Positions 29,432-37,800 of a stretch of 64,000 bases of DNA are shown here, in pieces (position 1 is the first letter of the stretch; every line of letters starts with the position of its first letter). The notes below the pieces were generated by a model. That model was not told the origin of the DNA and ran no database searches. It saw nothing but the letters and a program-made list of their open reading frames with translations. Location: assembly GCA_018815325.1 (NCBI GenBank), contig JAHIYE010000014.1, forward strand, positions 124,001 through 188,000, written 5' to 3'. The DNA comes from Gammaproteobacteria bacterium. GTDB lineage: Bacteria > Pseudomonadota > Gammaproteobacteria > Burkholderiales > Burkholderiaceae_C. The translations under genes and the position numbers were made by a program.

Positions 29432-30090
29432 CAGAACAATGTGTTGTGGGTGGAGGCAGGGGCTATCGTGTGCAACAAACCTGCCGGGTAAGACTGCATG
29501 AATTCTCCCGCCCCATCAGGGCTGACATTCAGCCAGTCGGCGTACCTGTCCTGCGGCAGGATCACGACCATGCGCTTTTCTTCATCCGGCTTGTGGAAGT
29601 TCTGCATGAGTTCATGCTGATCTGCATTGACGGTCAGCATCGTGTAACTCTCCAGCCATCCATCGGGCGACTTCCAGGCTGACCACAGTCCAGCAATCCC
29701 CATGGGCTGGCCATCAGCACTGACAATTTGCGTAGAGACCGCTTTGCCCGATCGCCAGTCGGGTTCAAACACCCCCATGGCCGGAATGATGCAGCGCTGG
29801 CTGCGCTGCCACGCTTCCCGGAAGCTGGGCTTGGTGGCTGCGGTTTCGCTGCGGGCGTTGAAGGTGTTGCGCTCCTTGCCATCCTTGGACCAGTGGGGCA
29901 CCAACCCCCAGCGACCCAGCACCGCTTCACACCCAGGCACGGCCTCATCACCGGCATGCTCCGGGCGACGAATGAACAAGCCCATGTAGCCCGGCCACAT
30001 GTCATGGCGCCCCAGGTCTTTCGGGGGCGTGACATCGAATGACACCTTCAGGACTTGAGGTGTGGGAACTGGCAGATAGTGGCTGCACAT
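29431..30090 (-). CDS. SRAP-domain (HMCES/YedK-like) abasic-site protein
   Basis: A 219-residue protein starting MCSHY; Cys2 becomes the N-terminal nucleophile that forms a thiazolidine crosslink with abasic sites in single-stranded DNA. FNARSETAA (about 88-96) is the conserved SRAP segment, followed by CIIPAMGVFEPDW and SYTMLTVNAD. A short insertion HKPDEEKRM lies where the family has its conserved His loop, so this is a divergent member. ATG 30090 is chosen since it exposes Cys2; the frame is open upstream to 30156. It faces umuD across a 66-bp gap with a LexA box and is likely SOS-induced. Confidence 0.88.
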   Translation of the reverse strand: MCSHYLPVPTPQVLKVSFDVTPPKDLGRHDMWPGYMGLFIRRPEHAGDEAVPGCEAVLGRWGLVPHWSKDGKERNTFNARSETAATKPSFREAWQRSQRCIIPAMGVFEPDWRSGKAVSTQIVSADGQPMGIAGLWSAWKSPDGWLESYTMLTVNADQHELMQNFHKPDEEKRMVVILPQDRYADWLNVSPDGAGEFMQSYPAGLLHTIAPASTHNTLF

Positions 30091-30146
30091 GGCATCAATA
30101 TAGGTTGAATTGGAATTTGTGACGCATGGGATGAGTCTGGGTAATA

Positions 30147-30166
30147 TACTGTACATATGAACAGTT
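30147..30166 (+). promoter_or_regulatory. LexA (SOS) box overlapping the umuD start codon
   Basis: TACTGTACATATGAACAGTT fits the LexA consensus with the CTG-N10-CAG core at 30149-30164. A -10-like TATACT overlaps its left side (30144-30149). The umuD ATG (30157) sits inside the box, so the transcript would be nearly leaderless. The position between two divergent operons suggests that both are repressed. Confidence 0.8.
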
Positions 30167-30600
30167 ATCCAGCTACGGCATTGCCATGTGCCATCGAGGC
30201 CACTCCGGTGCGCCTGCCCATGGCCGCTGGAACAATCCGGGCCGGATTCCCGTCACCGGCAGACGATTTCTCGGTCAAACGGCTTGATCTGAACGAGCTT
30301 CTGATCACCCATCCTGCAGCTACCTTCTTCTGGGAAGTGGGTGGCCTGTCCATGCTGGGTGCTGGCATCCACGATGGCGACATCCTGGTGGTCAACCGCG
30401 CGCTGGCGGCCCAGCACATGGATGTCGTGGTGGCCGAGGTCGACGGCGACTTCACCGTCAAGTTTCTCTACAAGCGAAACGGCAAGATCAAGCTCATCGC
30501 CGCTGACCCCACCTTTCCGGAGATTGCCTTCAAGGACGGTCAGACCTTGAGCATTTGCGGTGTGGTCACCAGTGTGGTCAAACGCTTTCGCAAGAACTGA
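30157..30600 (+). CDS. umuD: UmuD-like Pol V accessory protein (self-cleaving)
   Basis: A 147-residue LexA/UmuD-fold protease. The cleavage site is Ala29-Gly30 in IRAGFPSPADDF. The catalytic pair is Ser65 (GGLSMLG) and Lys102 (DFTVKFL). RecA filaments would trigger self-cleavage to UmuD', which activates UmuC for translesion synthesis. The N-terminal arm is a few residues longer than in E. coli. The start codon lies within the LexA box; the next ATG (residue 22) would leave too short an arm, so ATG 30157 is kept. It is followed by umuC after 10 bp. Confidence 0.93.
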   Translation: MNSYPATALPCAIEATPVRLPMAAGTIRAGFPSPADDFSVKRLDLNELLITHPAATFFWEVGGLSMLGAGIHDGDILVVNRALAAQHMDVVVAEVDGDFTVKFLYKRNGKIKLIAADPTFPEIAFKDGQTLSICGVVTSVVKRFRKN

Positions 30601-30610
30601 GTGGCACGTC

Positions 30611-31918
30611 ATGTTTGCGCTGGTGGATGGCAATAATTTTTTCGTGAGCTGTGAGCGGGTATTTCGCCCGGCACTCAATGGCAGACCCGTGGTGGTGCTG
30701 TCAAACAACGATGGCTGTGCGATTGCCCGCTCCGACGAGGCCAAGGCACTGGGCATCAAGATGGGAGCACCCTGGTTCCAGATCAAGCACATGCAGGAGT
30801 CCGAAGGGCTGGTCGCGCTGTCGGCCAACTTCACCCTGTACGGCGACATCAGCGATCGCATGATGAGCATTGCAGCGGGGCTGGGGCCCGAGCAGGAAAT
30901 CTATTCCATCGACGAGTCTTTCATCGGCCTGCATGGGGTGCGGGGAAACTTGGTGACCCGTGGCAAAACCGTGCGCTCACGCATCCTGCAATGGATCGGC
31001 ATCCCCACCTGCATCGGCATCGGCAACACCAAGACGCTGGCCAAGCTGGCCAACCATGTAGCCAAGACGGTGGAGCGCAAGCCGGGTGTCTATCCGAAGC
31101 ACCTCTCCCACCTGGCACAGGTCTGCAACTTGTCGGCACTCACCGCTGATGAACTGCACCAAGTACTGGCCGCCACGGATGTGGGTGAGGTCTGGGGCGT
31201 GGGCCGCAAGATCGGCCAGGCGCTGAGAGATACGGGCATTCAAACGGTAGCCGATCTCGTGAAGCTGGACCCGGCCACTGTGCGCCGGCACTGGAGTGTG
31301 GTGCTGGAGCGCACCGTACGGGAGTTACAGGGCACACCCTGCATCTCCCTGGACGATGAGCCGCCTCCAAAACAGGAGATAGCCTGCACCCGCTCGTTCG
31401 GTCACCCCGTCACCGATCTCACGTCCCTCATTGAAGCCGTCAGCGAGTTTGCCAGTCGTGCCGCGGAGAAGCTGCGCAAGCAATGCAGCCTCGCGGCACA
31501 GGTGCTGGTGTTTTGTCGTACCAGTCCATTCCGGGCAGGCCCGAAGTTCTCTCGCAGCGTGGTGGTGCCACTGCGCCGGCCGACCGCGGATACAGCCTTG
31601 CTGGTTCAGGCCGCCGTTGCCGGCATGCGGGCCATCTACCAGCCCGGTTTCCAGATGGCCAAAGCCGGCGTGATGCTGCTGGAGTTGCAGCCCGACTCCC
31701 GGCAGCAACTGGAGCTGATGCTGGGAGAGGAGGCGGTGCCTGACAAGACACGACTGATGACCGCGCTGGATGGACTCAACAACCGTTACGGCAAGGGAAC
31801 TCTGATGATGGCCAGTACCGGTCTGGCAGGTGACAGGCGGAGTTGGTCCATGAAACAGGAACGCCGCACGCCCAGGTACACGACCAGTTGGGAAGATATT
31901 CCTGTGGCCCACGCATGA
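30611..31918 (+). CDS. umuC: UmuC-like Y-family DNA polymerase V catalytic subunit
   Basis: A 435-residue Y-family polymerase. FALVDGNNFFVSCERVFRP (residues 2-20) carries the first catalytic Asp, and YSIDESFIG near 98 holds the second acidic pair. The thumb HhH region (CIGIGNTKTLAKLANHVAK), a VWGVGRKIGQAL segment and the C-terminal UmuC extension are all present, so it appears full-length. ATG 30611 is chosen because it gives the canonical N-terminus. The stop codon overlaps the next gene's start (ATGA), so the four right-arm genes form a coupled operon. Confidence 0.95.
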   Translation: MFALVDGNNFFVSCERVFRPALNGRPVVVLSNNDGCAIARSDEAKALGIKMGAPWFQIKHMQESEGLVALSANFTLYGDISDRMMSIAAGLGPEQEIYSIDESFIGLHGVRGNLVTRGKTVRSRILQWIGIPTCIGIGNTKTLAKLANHVAKTVERKPGVYPKHLSHLAQVCNLSALTADELHQVLAATDVGEVWGVGRKIGQALRDTGIQTVADLVKLDPATVRRHWSVVLERTVRELQGTPCISLDDEPPPKQEIACTRSFGHPVTDLTSLIEAVSEFASRAAEKLRKQCSLAAQVLVFCRTSPFRAGPKFSRSVVVPLRRPTADTALLVQAAVAGMRAIYQPGFQMAKAGVMLLELQPDSRQQLELMLGEEAVPDKTRLMTALDGLNNRYGKGTLMMASTGLAGDRRSWSMKQERRTPRYTTSWEDIPVAHA

Positions 31919-32691
31919 ACACCATAGAGACGATGCCAATGGCCTTGGGCCGTGTCCATGCAAGGCGACTGCGTGAACTCTACCGCTCGGCAGGCTGGCC
32001 CAGTCAGGACAAGGTAGAGGTCGAGCTTCTGGCCGCAGGCCTGCTGGAGCGCGTGACTGAGGTCAGTGGTCATGACAAGGTCCGGCTCACGGATGCCGGA
32101 ATCAACTACCTGGCGCTGGCGTTTCACAAGAATCGACAGGCACGTTCTGCTCACGAAACGCTGGTCGACCTGGTTGCCCAAACCATGATGAGAGATGGAC
32201 GCATCGTCTGGACCGGCCTGAGCCTGAGAGCTCAGCTCCCATCCGAGCCAGAAACCTCCACGCGCTGGAAGATCTGCATGCCCGATGTCTTCTCCATACG
32301 CAACACCACGGTGGCCGGCTATCTGGAGCCGGTGGTCCATGAGATCAAGGTCAGCCGCGCGGACTTGCTGGGAGACCTCAAGTCCAAGGATAAACGCGAC
32401 AGTTATCTCAATGTAGGTGGTCAGTGCTGGTATGTCCTGGGCTGTGACGGCAAAGGGCGCCCAATAGCCAAACCTGAAGAAATCCCAGATGAATGCGGCG
32501 TCATGTTGTTGGAGGTCGAGCGGCTAGAAGTGATCCGCAACGCACCCAAGCGCGCCATTCCCGATTTGCCTTTCTCGATGTGGATGGCACTGGCCAAGTC
32601 CACGCCCCTGGGTTCTGGTGCAGCCATCTCATCCATGGAGCCCAGCCAGTCGCTTCTGACGGATCAACCCGATCCCGGGCAGATGCCATGA
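31915..32691 (+). CDS. MmcB-like PD-(D/E)XK protein in the umuDC operon
   Basis: A 258-residue protein starting MNTIETMPM. The N-terminal ~80 residues look like a winged-helix (RVHARRLRELYRSAGWPSQD, VRLTDAGINYLAL). The core PDVFSIRN then VVHEIKVSRADLLGDLKS, KRDSYLNVGGQCWYVLG has the D...ExK arrangement of the PD-(D/E)XK fold, as in MmcB-type repair proteins. It overlaps umuC by 4 bp at the start and the helicase gene by 4 bp at the end. I infer a DNA-repair nuclease or DNA-binding role; the exact family is uncertain. Confidence 0.65.
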   Translation: MNTIETMPMALGRVHARRLRELYRSAGWPSQDKVEVELLAAGLLERVTEVSGHDKVRLTDAGINYLALAFHKNRQARSAHETLVDLVAQTMMRDGRIVWTGLSLRAQLPSEPETSTRWKICMPDVFSIRNTTVAGYLEPVVHEIKVSRADLLGDLKSKDKRDSYLNVGGQCWYVLGCDGKGRPIAKPEEIPDECGVMLLEVERLEVIRNAPKRAIPDLPFSMWMALAKSTPLGSGAAISSMEPSQSLLTDQPDPGQMP

Positions 32692-35069
32692 GCGTGGTCA
32701 CAGAGCAGACCAAGGTGGAAGAAGAGGCCCTCTACAAGGTCTCGGTACGCAACCTGTGCCTGTTCGGTGCGAAGGCAGGTGACCTCGACTTGCGCTTCAC
32801 TCCCTCGCCCACTGCACAGCAGGGCCGGGAAGGTCATATGCTGGTAGCCAGCCGGCGTGGTCTGGACCATGAGGCTGAAGTCAAACTCTCTGGGACGTAC
32901 CAATGCCTGCAAGTCAGTGGCCGGGCTGACGGCTATGACGCAAGACGCAACGAGCTGGAAGAAGTAAAGACCTTCCGCGGGTCGCTGAAGGCCATAGCAC
33001 CCAACCACCAGGAGTTGCATTGGGCGCAACTCAAGGTCTATGGCTGGCTGATGTGTCAGAGCCGGGGTCTGTCCACGCTGAATCTGACCCTGGTCTACTT
33101 TGATGTGGGTGACCAGACTGAACACCCGGTGAGCGAAGCGTTCAGCGCAGATGAGCTCAGGGTGTTTTTTGAGTCGCTGTGTGAGCGGTTTCTGGACTGG
33201 GCACGGCTGGAGCTCGATCACCGCCAACGACGGGATGCTGCACTGGAGGAACTGGAGTTTCCGCAGTTGCCTTTCCGCCCAGGACAGCGTGAGCTCGCCA
33301 GAGATGTGTATCGCGCCTGCGTGCAATCTCGGCCCTTGCTGGTCCAGGCCCCCACGGGCATCGGCAAGACCATCGGCACGGTCTTTCCTGCGCTTCGCGC
33401 CATGCCAGTGAGAGGTATCGACAAGCTCTTCTTCCTGACCGCCAAGACGCCCGGACGTCAGGTGGCGCTGGAGGCGCTGCAAAAAGTCACCCGGACGCAG
33501 AAGCACTTTCCGCTTCGCGTCATTGAGTTGGTTGCCAAGGACAAGGCTTGCGAACACAAGGACAAAGCCTGCCATGGGCAGTCGTGCCCGCTGGCCAGTG
33601 GTTTCTATGACCGTCTCCCAGAGGCTAGAGCTGCTGCAGCGCAACTGGCCTGGCTGGACCAGAAAGGCCTGCGCGAGGTAGCGCTGGAGCATCAGATCTG
33701 CCCGTATTACCTCGGACACGAGATGGTCCGCTGGAGCGATGTCGTGGTGGGCGACTACAACTACTACTTCGACCGCACTGCCATGCTGCACTCTCTCACG
33801 GTAGATGGTGGCTTGCGGGTGAGTGTGCTGGTGGATGAGGCGCATAACCTCTACGCCAGGGCGTGCAGCATGTACAGCGAGGACCTGAGCCATGCGCAGA
33901 CGCTGGCCGTTCGTCCTGATGTGCCCAAAGCCATCCGGGGCCGCATCGACGAGCTTCTCAATCAGTGGCAACTGCTGCTGGATGCGTCTGAGCGCAATAC
34001 ACCGGACAAGACATGGAACCTGCTGGACGAGCTGCCTGAAGGCATGCTGAGGTCGCTGCAGAAGTTCAACAGCATGGTGAGTGAGCACCTCAATGACCAC
34101 CCGACTGACACGTACGGGGCATTGCTGCCGTATTACTTCAAGACGCTGAGCTTTGCAGGGTTGGCAGAGGCGTATGGCGAACACACGATGTGTGAGTTTG
34201 ACCAAGCAACACTAGCACTACCCTCGAATCCTCTGACACAAAGCGAAGCCCTTCAACTTAGCCTTGCGGGGGAACTTGTCGGCGTGCCAGAAAACGCACC
34301 CGGCACGCTGACCTTGCGAAACATCGTCCCGGGTCACTTCATCAATACACGCATCAAGTCGGCTGATTCGATCGTGCTGTTCTCGGCAACCCTGAACCCA
34401 CCGGACTATTACATCAACCTGCTTGGCCTTCCCGATACAACCCTGTCGAATAACATTCCCTGTCCTTTCAAGCCAGAGCAGTTGAAGGTCAGCATCAAGC
34501 CTATCTCGACGCGCAGGGATGACAGGCCAGTATCGCTCGATGCCTTGGTGGAGACCATGGCCAGCCAGTTCGCAGATGAACCTGGGAACTACATGGCGTT
34601 CTTCAGCAGCTTTGACTATATGGAGCTGGCCCAGCGCACACTGCAGCAGCGCTATCCAAACCTGACTGTCTGGTCTCAGGAGCGGCTGATGACAGAAGAG
34701 CGGCGCCAGGCTTACCTGCATCAGTTTGGTGCTGCTGGACAAGGCATCGGCTTTGCCGTTCTGGGTGGCGTGTTTGGAGAGGGCGTTGATCTACCCGGCA
34801 AGCGCCTGATTGGCGCGTTCATCGCTACGCTCGGGTTGCCGCAGTTTGACGAGGTGAACCAGGCTATTTGCGAACGCATGCAAAAGCGCTTTGGTCGCGG
34901 GCACGACTACACCTATACGTTACCTGGAATTCAAAAAGTGGTTCAGGCTGCAGGGCGCGTGATTCGCACGGAGTTGGATACAGGCACTGTCATTTTGCTG
35001 GATGAGCGGTATCTAGAAAGCCGGTATCGAAGACTTCTTCCTGATTGGTGGGAAGTTGAAGTGGCTTAA
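32688..35069 (+). CDS. XPD/DinG-like Fe-S helicase with N-terminal nuclease-like domain
   Basis: A 793-residue protein. Residues ~15-190 look like a PD-(D/E)XK (Cas4-like) module with GRADGYDARRNELEEVKTFR. The helicase follows: QAPTGIGKT near 218 (Walker A), four cysteines between about 287 and 344 (KACEHKDKACHGQSCPLA and QICPYYLG) forming an XPD-type Fe-S site, VLVDEAHN (DEAH), and QAAGRVIRTELDTG (motif VI). ATG 32688 overlaps the previous stop. Such helicases unwind 5'-3' and process damaged or invading DNA. It ends the right-arm operon. The nuclease part is inferred from motif order. Confidence 0.85.
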   Translation: MSVVTEQTKVEEEALYKVSVRNLCLFGAKAGDLDLRFTPSPTAQQGREGHMLVASRRGLDHEAEVKLSGTYQCLQVSGRADGYDARRNELEEVKTFRGSLKAIAPNHQELHWAQLKVYGWLMCQSRGLSTLNLTLVYFDVGDQTEHPVSEAFSADELRVFFESLCERFLDWARLELDHRQRRDAALEELEFPQLPFRPGQRELARDVYRACVQSRPLLVQAPTGIGKTIGTVFPALRAMPVRGIDKLFFLTAKTPGRQVALEALQKVTRTQKHFPLRVIELVAKDKACEHKDKACHGQSCPLASGFYDRLPEARAAAAQLAWLDQKGLREVALEHQICPYYLGHEMVRWSDVVVGDYNYYFDRTAMLHSLTVDGGLRVSVLVDEAHNLYARACSMYSEDLSHAQTLAVRPDVPKAIRGRIDELLNQWQLLLDASERNTPDKTWNLLDELPEGMLRSLQKFNSMVSEHLNDHPTDTYGALLPYYFKTLSFAGLAEAYGEHTMCEFDQATLALPSNPLTQSEALQLSLAGELVGVPENAPGTLTLRNIVPGHFINTRIKSADSIVLFSATLNPPDYYINLLGLPDTTLSNNIPCPFKPEQLKVSIKPISTRRDDRPVSLDALVETMASQFADEPGNYMAFFSSFDYMELAQRTLQQRYPNLTVWSQERLMTEERRQAYLHQFGAAGQGIGFAVLGGVFGEGVDLPGKRLIGAFIATLGLPQFDEVNQAICERMQKRFGRGHDYTYTLPGIQKVVQAAGRVIRTELDTGTVILLDERYLESRYRRLLPDWWEVEVA

Positions 35070-35095
35070 CTAAATATGAAAATTAAATAGCACTC

Positions 35096-35347
35096 TCAGT
35101 GCATATCCCGTTTGACATGACCATCTGTATCGGAACACTGCAAGCTATTGATGGGCTTGGTGCTCAGTGTCGCGTGTCGCTCAAAGTCTTTGGTAGTGTA
35201 GACTAGGTCAAGCAGGATAAGTTGGGCAGTCTCGTGCTCACCGTTGAGGATCAGGGTGGCGGCCTCATCGACCAATGCCTGCGCAAAATAATGGTCGTGC
35301 TGAGCGCGCTGAACGACAGTTTCTTTAAAATCTCTTGTTAGTGCCAT
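35096..35347 (-). CDS. Small HigA-type antitoxin-like protein, diverged C-terminus
   Basis: An 83-residue protein whose first ~50 residues (MALTRDFKETVVQRAQHD; FAQALVDEAATLILNGEHETAQLILLDLV) match a common proteobacterial antitoxin/regulator family that normally has a C-terminal HTH ending in a PKSL-type helix. Here the tail (CSDTDGHVKRDMH) departs from the family, suggesting a decayed or shortened HTH. No partner toxin is adjacent. It faces the helicase operon tail to tail. Confidence 0.6.
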   Translation of the reverse strand: MALTRDFKETVVQRAQHDHYFAQALVDEAATLILNGEHETAQLILLDLVYTTKDFERHATLSTKPINSLQCSDTDGHVKRDMH

Positions 35348-35439
35348 CGCTTTTCATTTTGTGGATTTCCCACGGTTTGGTAGGCAGTTCGAGCCTATGA
35401 CATTAACAAGTGTCAATTGAAGCGCTTGATGTCCACATG

Positions 35440-35715
35440 TCAAATCTTGGGCCAGAAAATTTTAATTTCAGCAGGGTCAAGGTCCGCCGGGAAAAAACCA
35501 AATTTCTTTCGAACATCTTCATTGTCGGGTTTATTTGATGATTCAGATAAACGCAATGCATCCTTCTTTCTTTCGTCCAGTGAGCGTTGATCAGGCTCGT
35601 CAGAAGAAGTCTCCATGTTGCGAGATGAAGACTTTCTCCCTTTGTTGGACCTCGACGATGTTGTCATTTGAATATTTTCACTGCATGCATCTTCGTCGTC
35701 AATACAGATGTACAT
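35440..35715 (-). CDS. Small acidic/basic hypothetical protein
   Basis: A 91-residue frame rich in Ser, Lys and Asp (TTSSRSNKGRKSSSR), with a more ordered C-terminus KKFGFFPADLDPAEIKIFWPK. Its ATG at 35715 lies within the last codons of the upstream gene (stop at 35699), which is suggestive of coupling; an internal ATG at 35667 is an alternative. No family is recognised. The charged low-complexity first half makes it only moderately credible. Confidence 0.4.
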   Translation of the reverse strand: MYICIDDEDACSENIQMTTSSRSNKGRKSSSRNMETSSDEPDQRSLDERKKDALRLSESSNKPDNEDVRKKFGFFPADLDPAEIKIFWPKI

Positions 35716-35884
35716 CCATGCGGGCTACCTTCACATGAATTTCCAGCGACGGAGGAATCGAGTCGCCTCGGGTAAAGAGGTGGTGATTTGGTTTAAGTTT
35801 TGACCTGGGAATTGGTCTGCGCGGCGAATTGCCGGTAGTGATTTTCCTCAGCCTTGGCCGGGGGAATAATTGCGTTGGTGTCAT
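35699..35884 (-). CDS. Small basic protein, weakly SymE-like
   Basis: A 61-residue frame starting MTPTQLFPRPRLRKITTG. Its end SIPPSLEIHVKVARMDVHLY has the beta-hairpin pattern seen at the end of SymE/AbrB-fold proteins, but the usual WL..AGF helix is not recognisable (HHLFTRGDS instead). The frame is open upstream to 35938. It may be a degenerate SymE-type gene. Confidence is low because of its small size. Confidence 0.4.
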   Translation of the reverse strand: MTPTQLFPRPRLRKITTGNSPRRPIPRSKLKPNHHLFTRGDSIPPSLEIHVKVARMDVHLY

Positions 35885-35938
35885 GCACTCTCCGGCACAA
35901 ATGCTTAAACCCAGTCGAATCGCTATAAGCGACAACAC

Positions 35939-36574
35939 TCACGCCTCTTTCCGCTGTTCACGAAGCCAGTCGGCGCGGCCATAACGATACCCGGGAAACT
36001 CAGCCTCCAGAGTCGTTTGCCCAAGAATCAGACGCCGAGCAAGAATGGCGACCGAAGCCAACTCACGCTCATTGCGCACCTCCATTGGGGCTACCAGACT
36101 TAAGCCCATAGCCCACGCCATGCGTTTCCATTTCCAGTTGATTGAGACTTCAAGATCGATTCCCTCAGTAGTCAGGCGCTCGAGAATACCTTGCAGAAGG
36201 TCATAGTGCTGCCTTTGTTCTGCAGAAGGCTGACGAATGGTATAGCTCACCAGTTTCTTACGTGACCTCCCCACTCGACGGTAGTTCTTTGTCCCTCCGT
36301 CGGTGAGCCAGTTGTCTCGCGGACCATCGCCTGCTTCTTGCCAGGATCTTTCATGGAGTGCATCGGCGTACACGTGGCGAGGATGCTGCCACCAAACGAT
36401 GACACGTCTCCCATTCAGGATAAAGCCTACGTCATCCCACCAGGAGAGACTATCCGGCTTCATGTCTTCATATGAATGCGGAATAAAAAGGCCACCATTC
36501 GACAAGCGCCAAGGATGGGATCGATGGTACTGGCGTTGTAATCGTCTCAGGAGTTCGAGCCGGGCAACTTTCAT
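35939..36574 (-). CDS. Uncharacterised 211-residue protein
   Basis: The sequence is coherent with many aromatic residues: SHPWRLSNGGLFIPHSYED, SLSWWDDVGFILNGRRVIVWW, KNYRRVGRSRKKLVSY and EFPGYRYGRADWLREQ. The pattern suggests a compact alpha/beta protein, but no family, catalytic motif, signal peptide or membrane segment is recognised. It starts at ATG 36574 and is oriented like the two small genes downstream and the HAD fusion upstream, with a 250-bp gap from the latter. Function is unknown. Confidence 0.6.
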   Translation of the reverse strand: MKVARLELLRRLQRQYHRSHPWRLSNGGLFIPHSYEDMKPDSLSWWDDVGFILNGRRVIVWWQHPRHVYADALHERSWQEAGDGPRDNWLTDGGTKNYRRVGRSRKKLVSYTIRQPSAEQRQHYDLLQGILERLTTEGIDLEVSINWKWKRMAWAMGLSLVAPMEVRNERELASVAILARRLILGQTTLEAEFPGYRYGRADWLREQRKEA

Positions 36575-36824
36575 TAAGACACCTCATAAAGATAGTCCTC
36601 AATTGCAGACAAATTCAATCGGGACAAACTGGTCGATAAAAATGGAATGATCCAGAATATCGTTCAACTGAATCCGGCAACTTGACGTCAGCCGAATGCG
36701 ATAGAGCTACTTCAGTCCTAGAATGAAATCTGTTCACGGAAGAACGTCTAGTCCCCACGAAGTAAATGTTGCCGCTGGACATCTCAGAAGAAGGATTCTT
36801 TGATTGTTTCACGATGGTGCTTTC

Positions 36825-37673
36825 TCAACTGCCTGTCTGAAGCAGACTCTCCAGGTACTCAGCTACCTTCTTCAATCCACGGTTCTGTCGCATCAGTTCA
36901 ATTGGCACCGCCTTCACCCCTGAATTGAATGAATTCAACCAAGCCGTCATCATTTCGGTATTTCCACCGACCAGGCTGTGCAAGGCGATGACACATCGGA
37001 TCAAAGTATTTGCAAGTTCTCCGTGCCTACCGCTAGGATCCAGCCCCGCCACGCCACGCTGCATGTCCTCAATGAAGTTCGGGTCTAAACCCAGCACATC
37101 AGCCAAGGTATTGGTATCCAATCCAAGGACGTGTGAACAACGGGTCACTGATCTGGCCAGAACCATGGCTGCTGGGTCAATCACAACCAGTTCGAGCATC
37201 TCCGCAATCTTCTGCCGCAGGGTTTCAACGTACGCGCCTTCCAAACCAGCACCACTATCGTGTACATGAAGAATCAACACCAAGCGCTGACATCCGGCGT
37301 CAAAGTATTGCGCCCGGTCATCCAGCGCAAGCCAACGCGCTTGCGGACGGTGCTCGCTGACCCAGGCTTCACACTCCCGTTGGCGCTGGCCGCGCATTGA
37401 ATCGAACTCTGGGAGCCGCGGCGTGATCCCAACGATCCGATCCTGGATGTCGATGGAGAAGTGACTCCTCAAGTCCTCTATTGACTCACCGAGTCTGCAG
37501 GATGACGACACCACAATCTGGACCTGCGGGAACTCTCTCATGACCTGCTCGAAAATGTCCAGATGGCAGAACTCCAGCTCGGCTCCTACGCCTTCTGGGT
37601 GCAATACCCCATCTAAGTCGAGAAACAGTATCCACTCGTAGGGTGGACCTGAGTTCGGATTGTTCATCGTCAT
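36825..37673 (-). CDS. HAD-like domain fused to MbcA/ParS/Xre-type antitoxin domain
   Basis: A 282-residue protein. The N-terminal part reads WILFLDLDGVLHPEG with the HAD nucleophile motif DxDG, then VQIVVSSSCRLGES (motif II Ser region) and WLALDDRAQYF (motif III/IV acidic pair), typical of the HAD_SAK type. The C-terminal ~115 residues (VLGLDTNTLADVLGLDPNFI, ANTLIRCVIALHSLVGGN, MTAWLNSFNSGVKAVPIELM) follow the MbcA/ParS/Xre antitoxin pattern. ATG 37673 has GGAG 5 bp upstream. Antitoxins of this type usually pair with RES toxins, but none is adjacent, so the HAD domain may be the effector or regulator partner. The fusion is read from one continuous frame. Confidence 0.65.
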   Translation of the reverse strand: MTMNNPNSGPPYEWILFLDLDGVLHPEGVGAELEFCHLDIFEQVMREFPQVQIVVSSSCRLGESIEDLRSHFSIDIQDRIVGITPRLPEFDSMRGQRQRECEAWVSEHRPQARWLALDDRAQYFDAGCQRLVLILHVHDSGAGLEGAYVETLRQKIAEMLELVVIDPAAMVLARSVTRCSHVLGLDTNTLADVLGLDPNFIEDMQRGVAGLDPSGRHGELANTLIRCVIALHSLVGGNTEMMTAWLNSFNSGVKAVPIELMRQNRGLKKVAEYLESLLQTGS

Positions 37674-37800
37674 GCAGACTCCGCCTTGACATGATGCCAA
37701 TGCTCCATCGCTCCAACAAGACTCCAGGCTGGAGTCGGGGCATCCCCGGTTGTTAATCCGTCTAGCGCTGTTCCGGGCATTTCATTCGCTATGTGGCAGA

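Noticed and set aside
32664-34205. 513-codon minus-strand frame opposite the helicase gene
   Set aside because: Antisense shadow; the plus strand carries all helicase motifs.
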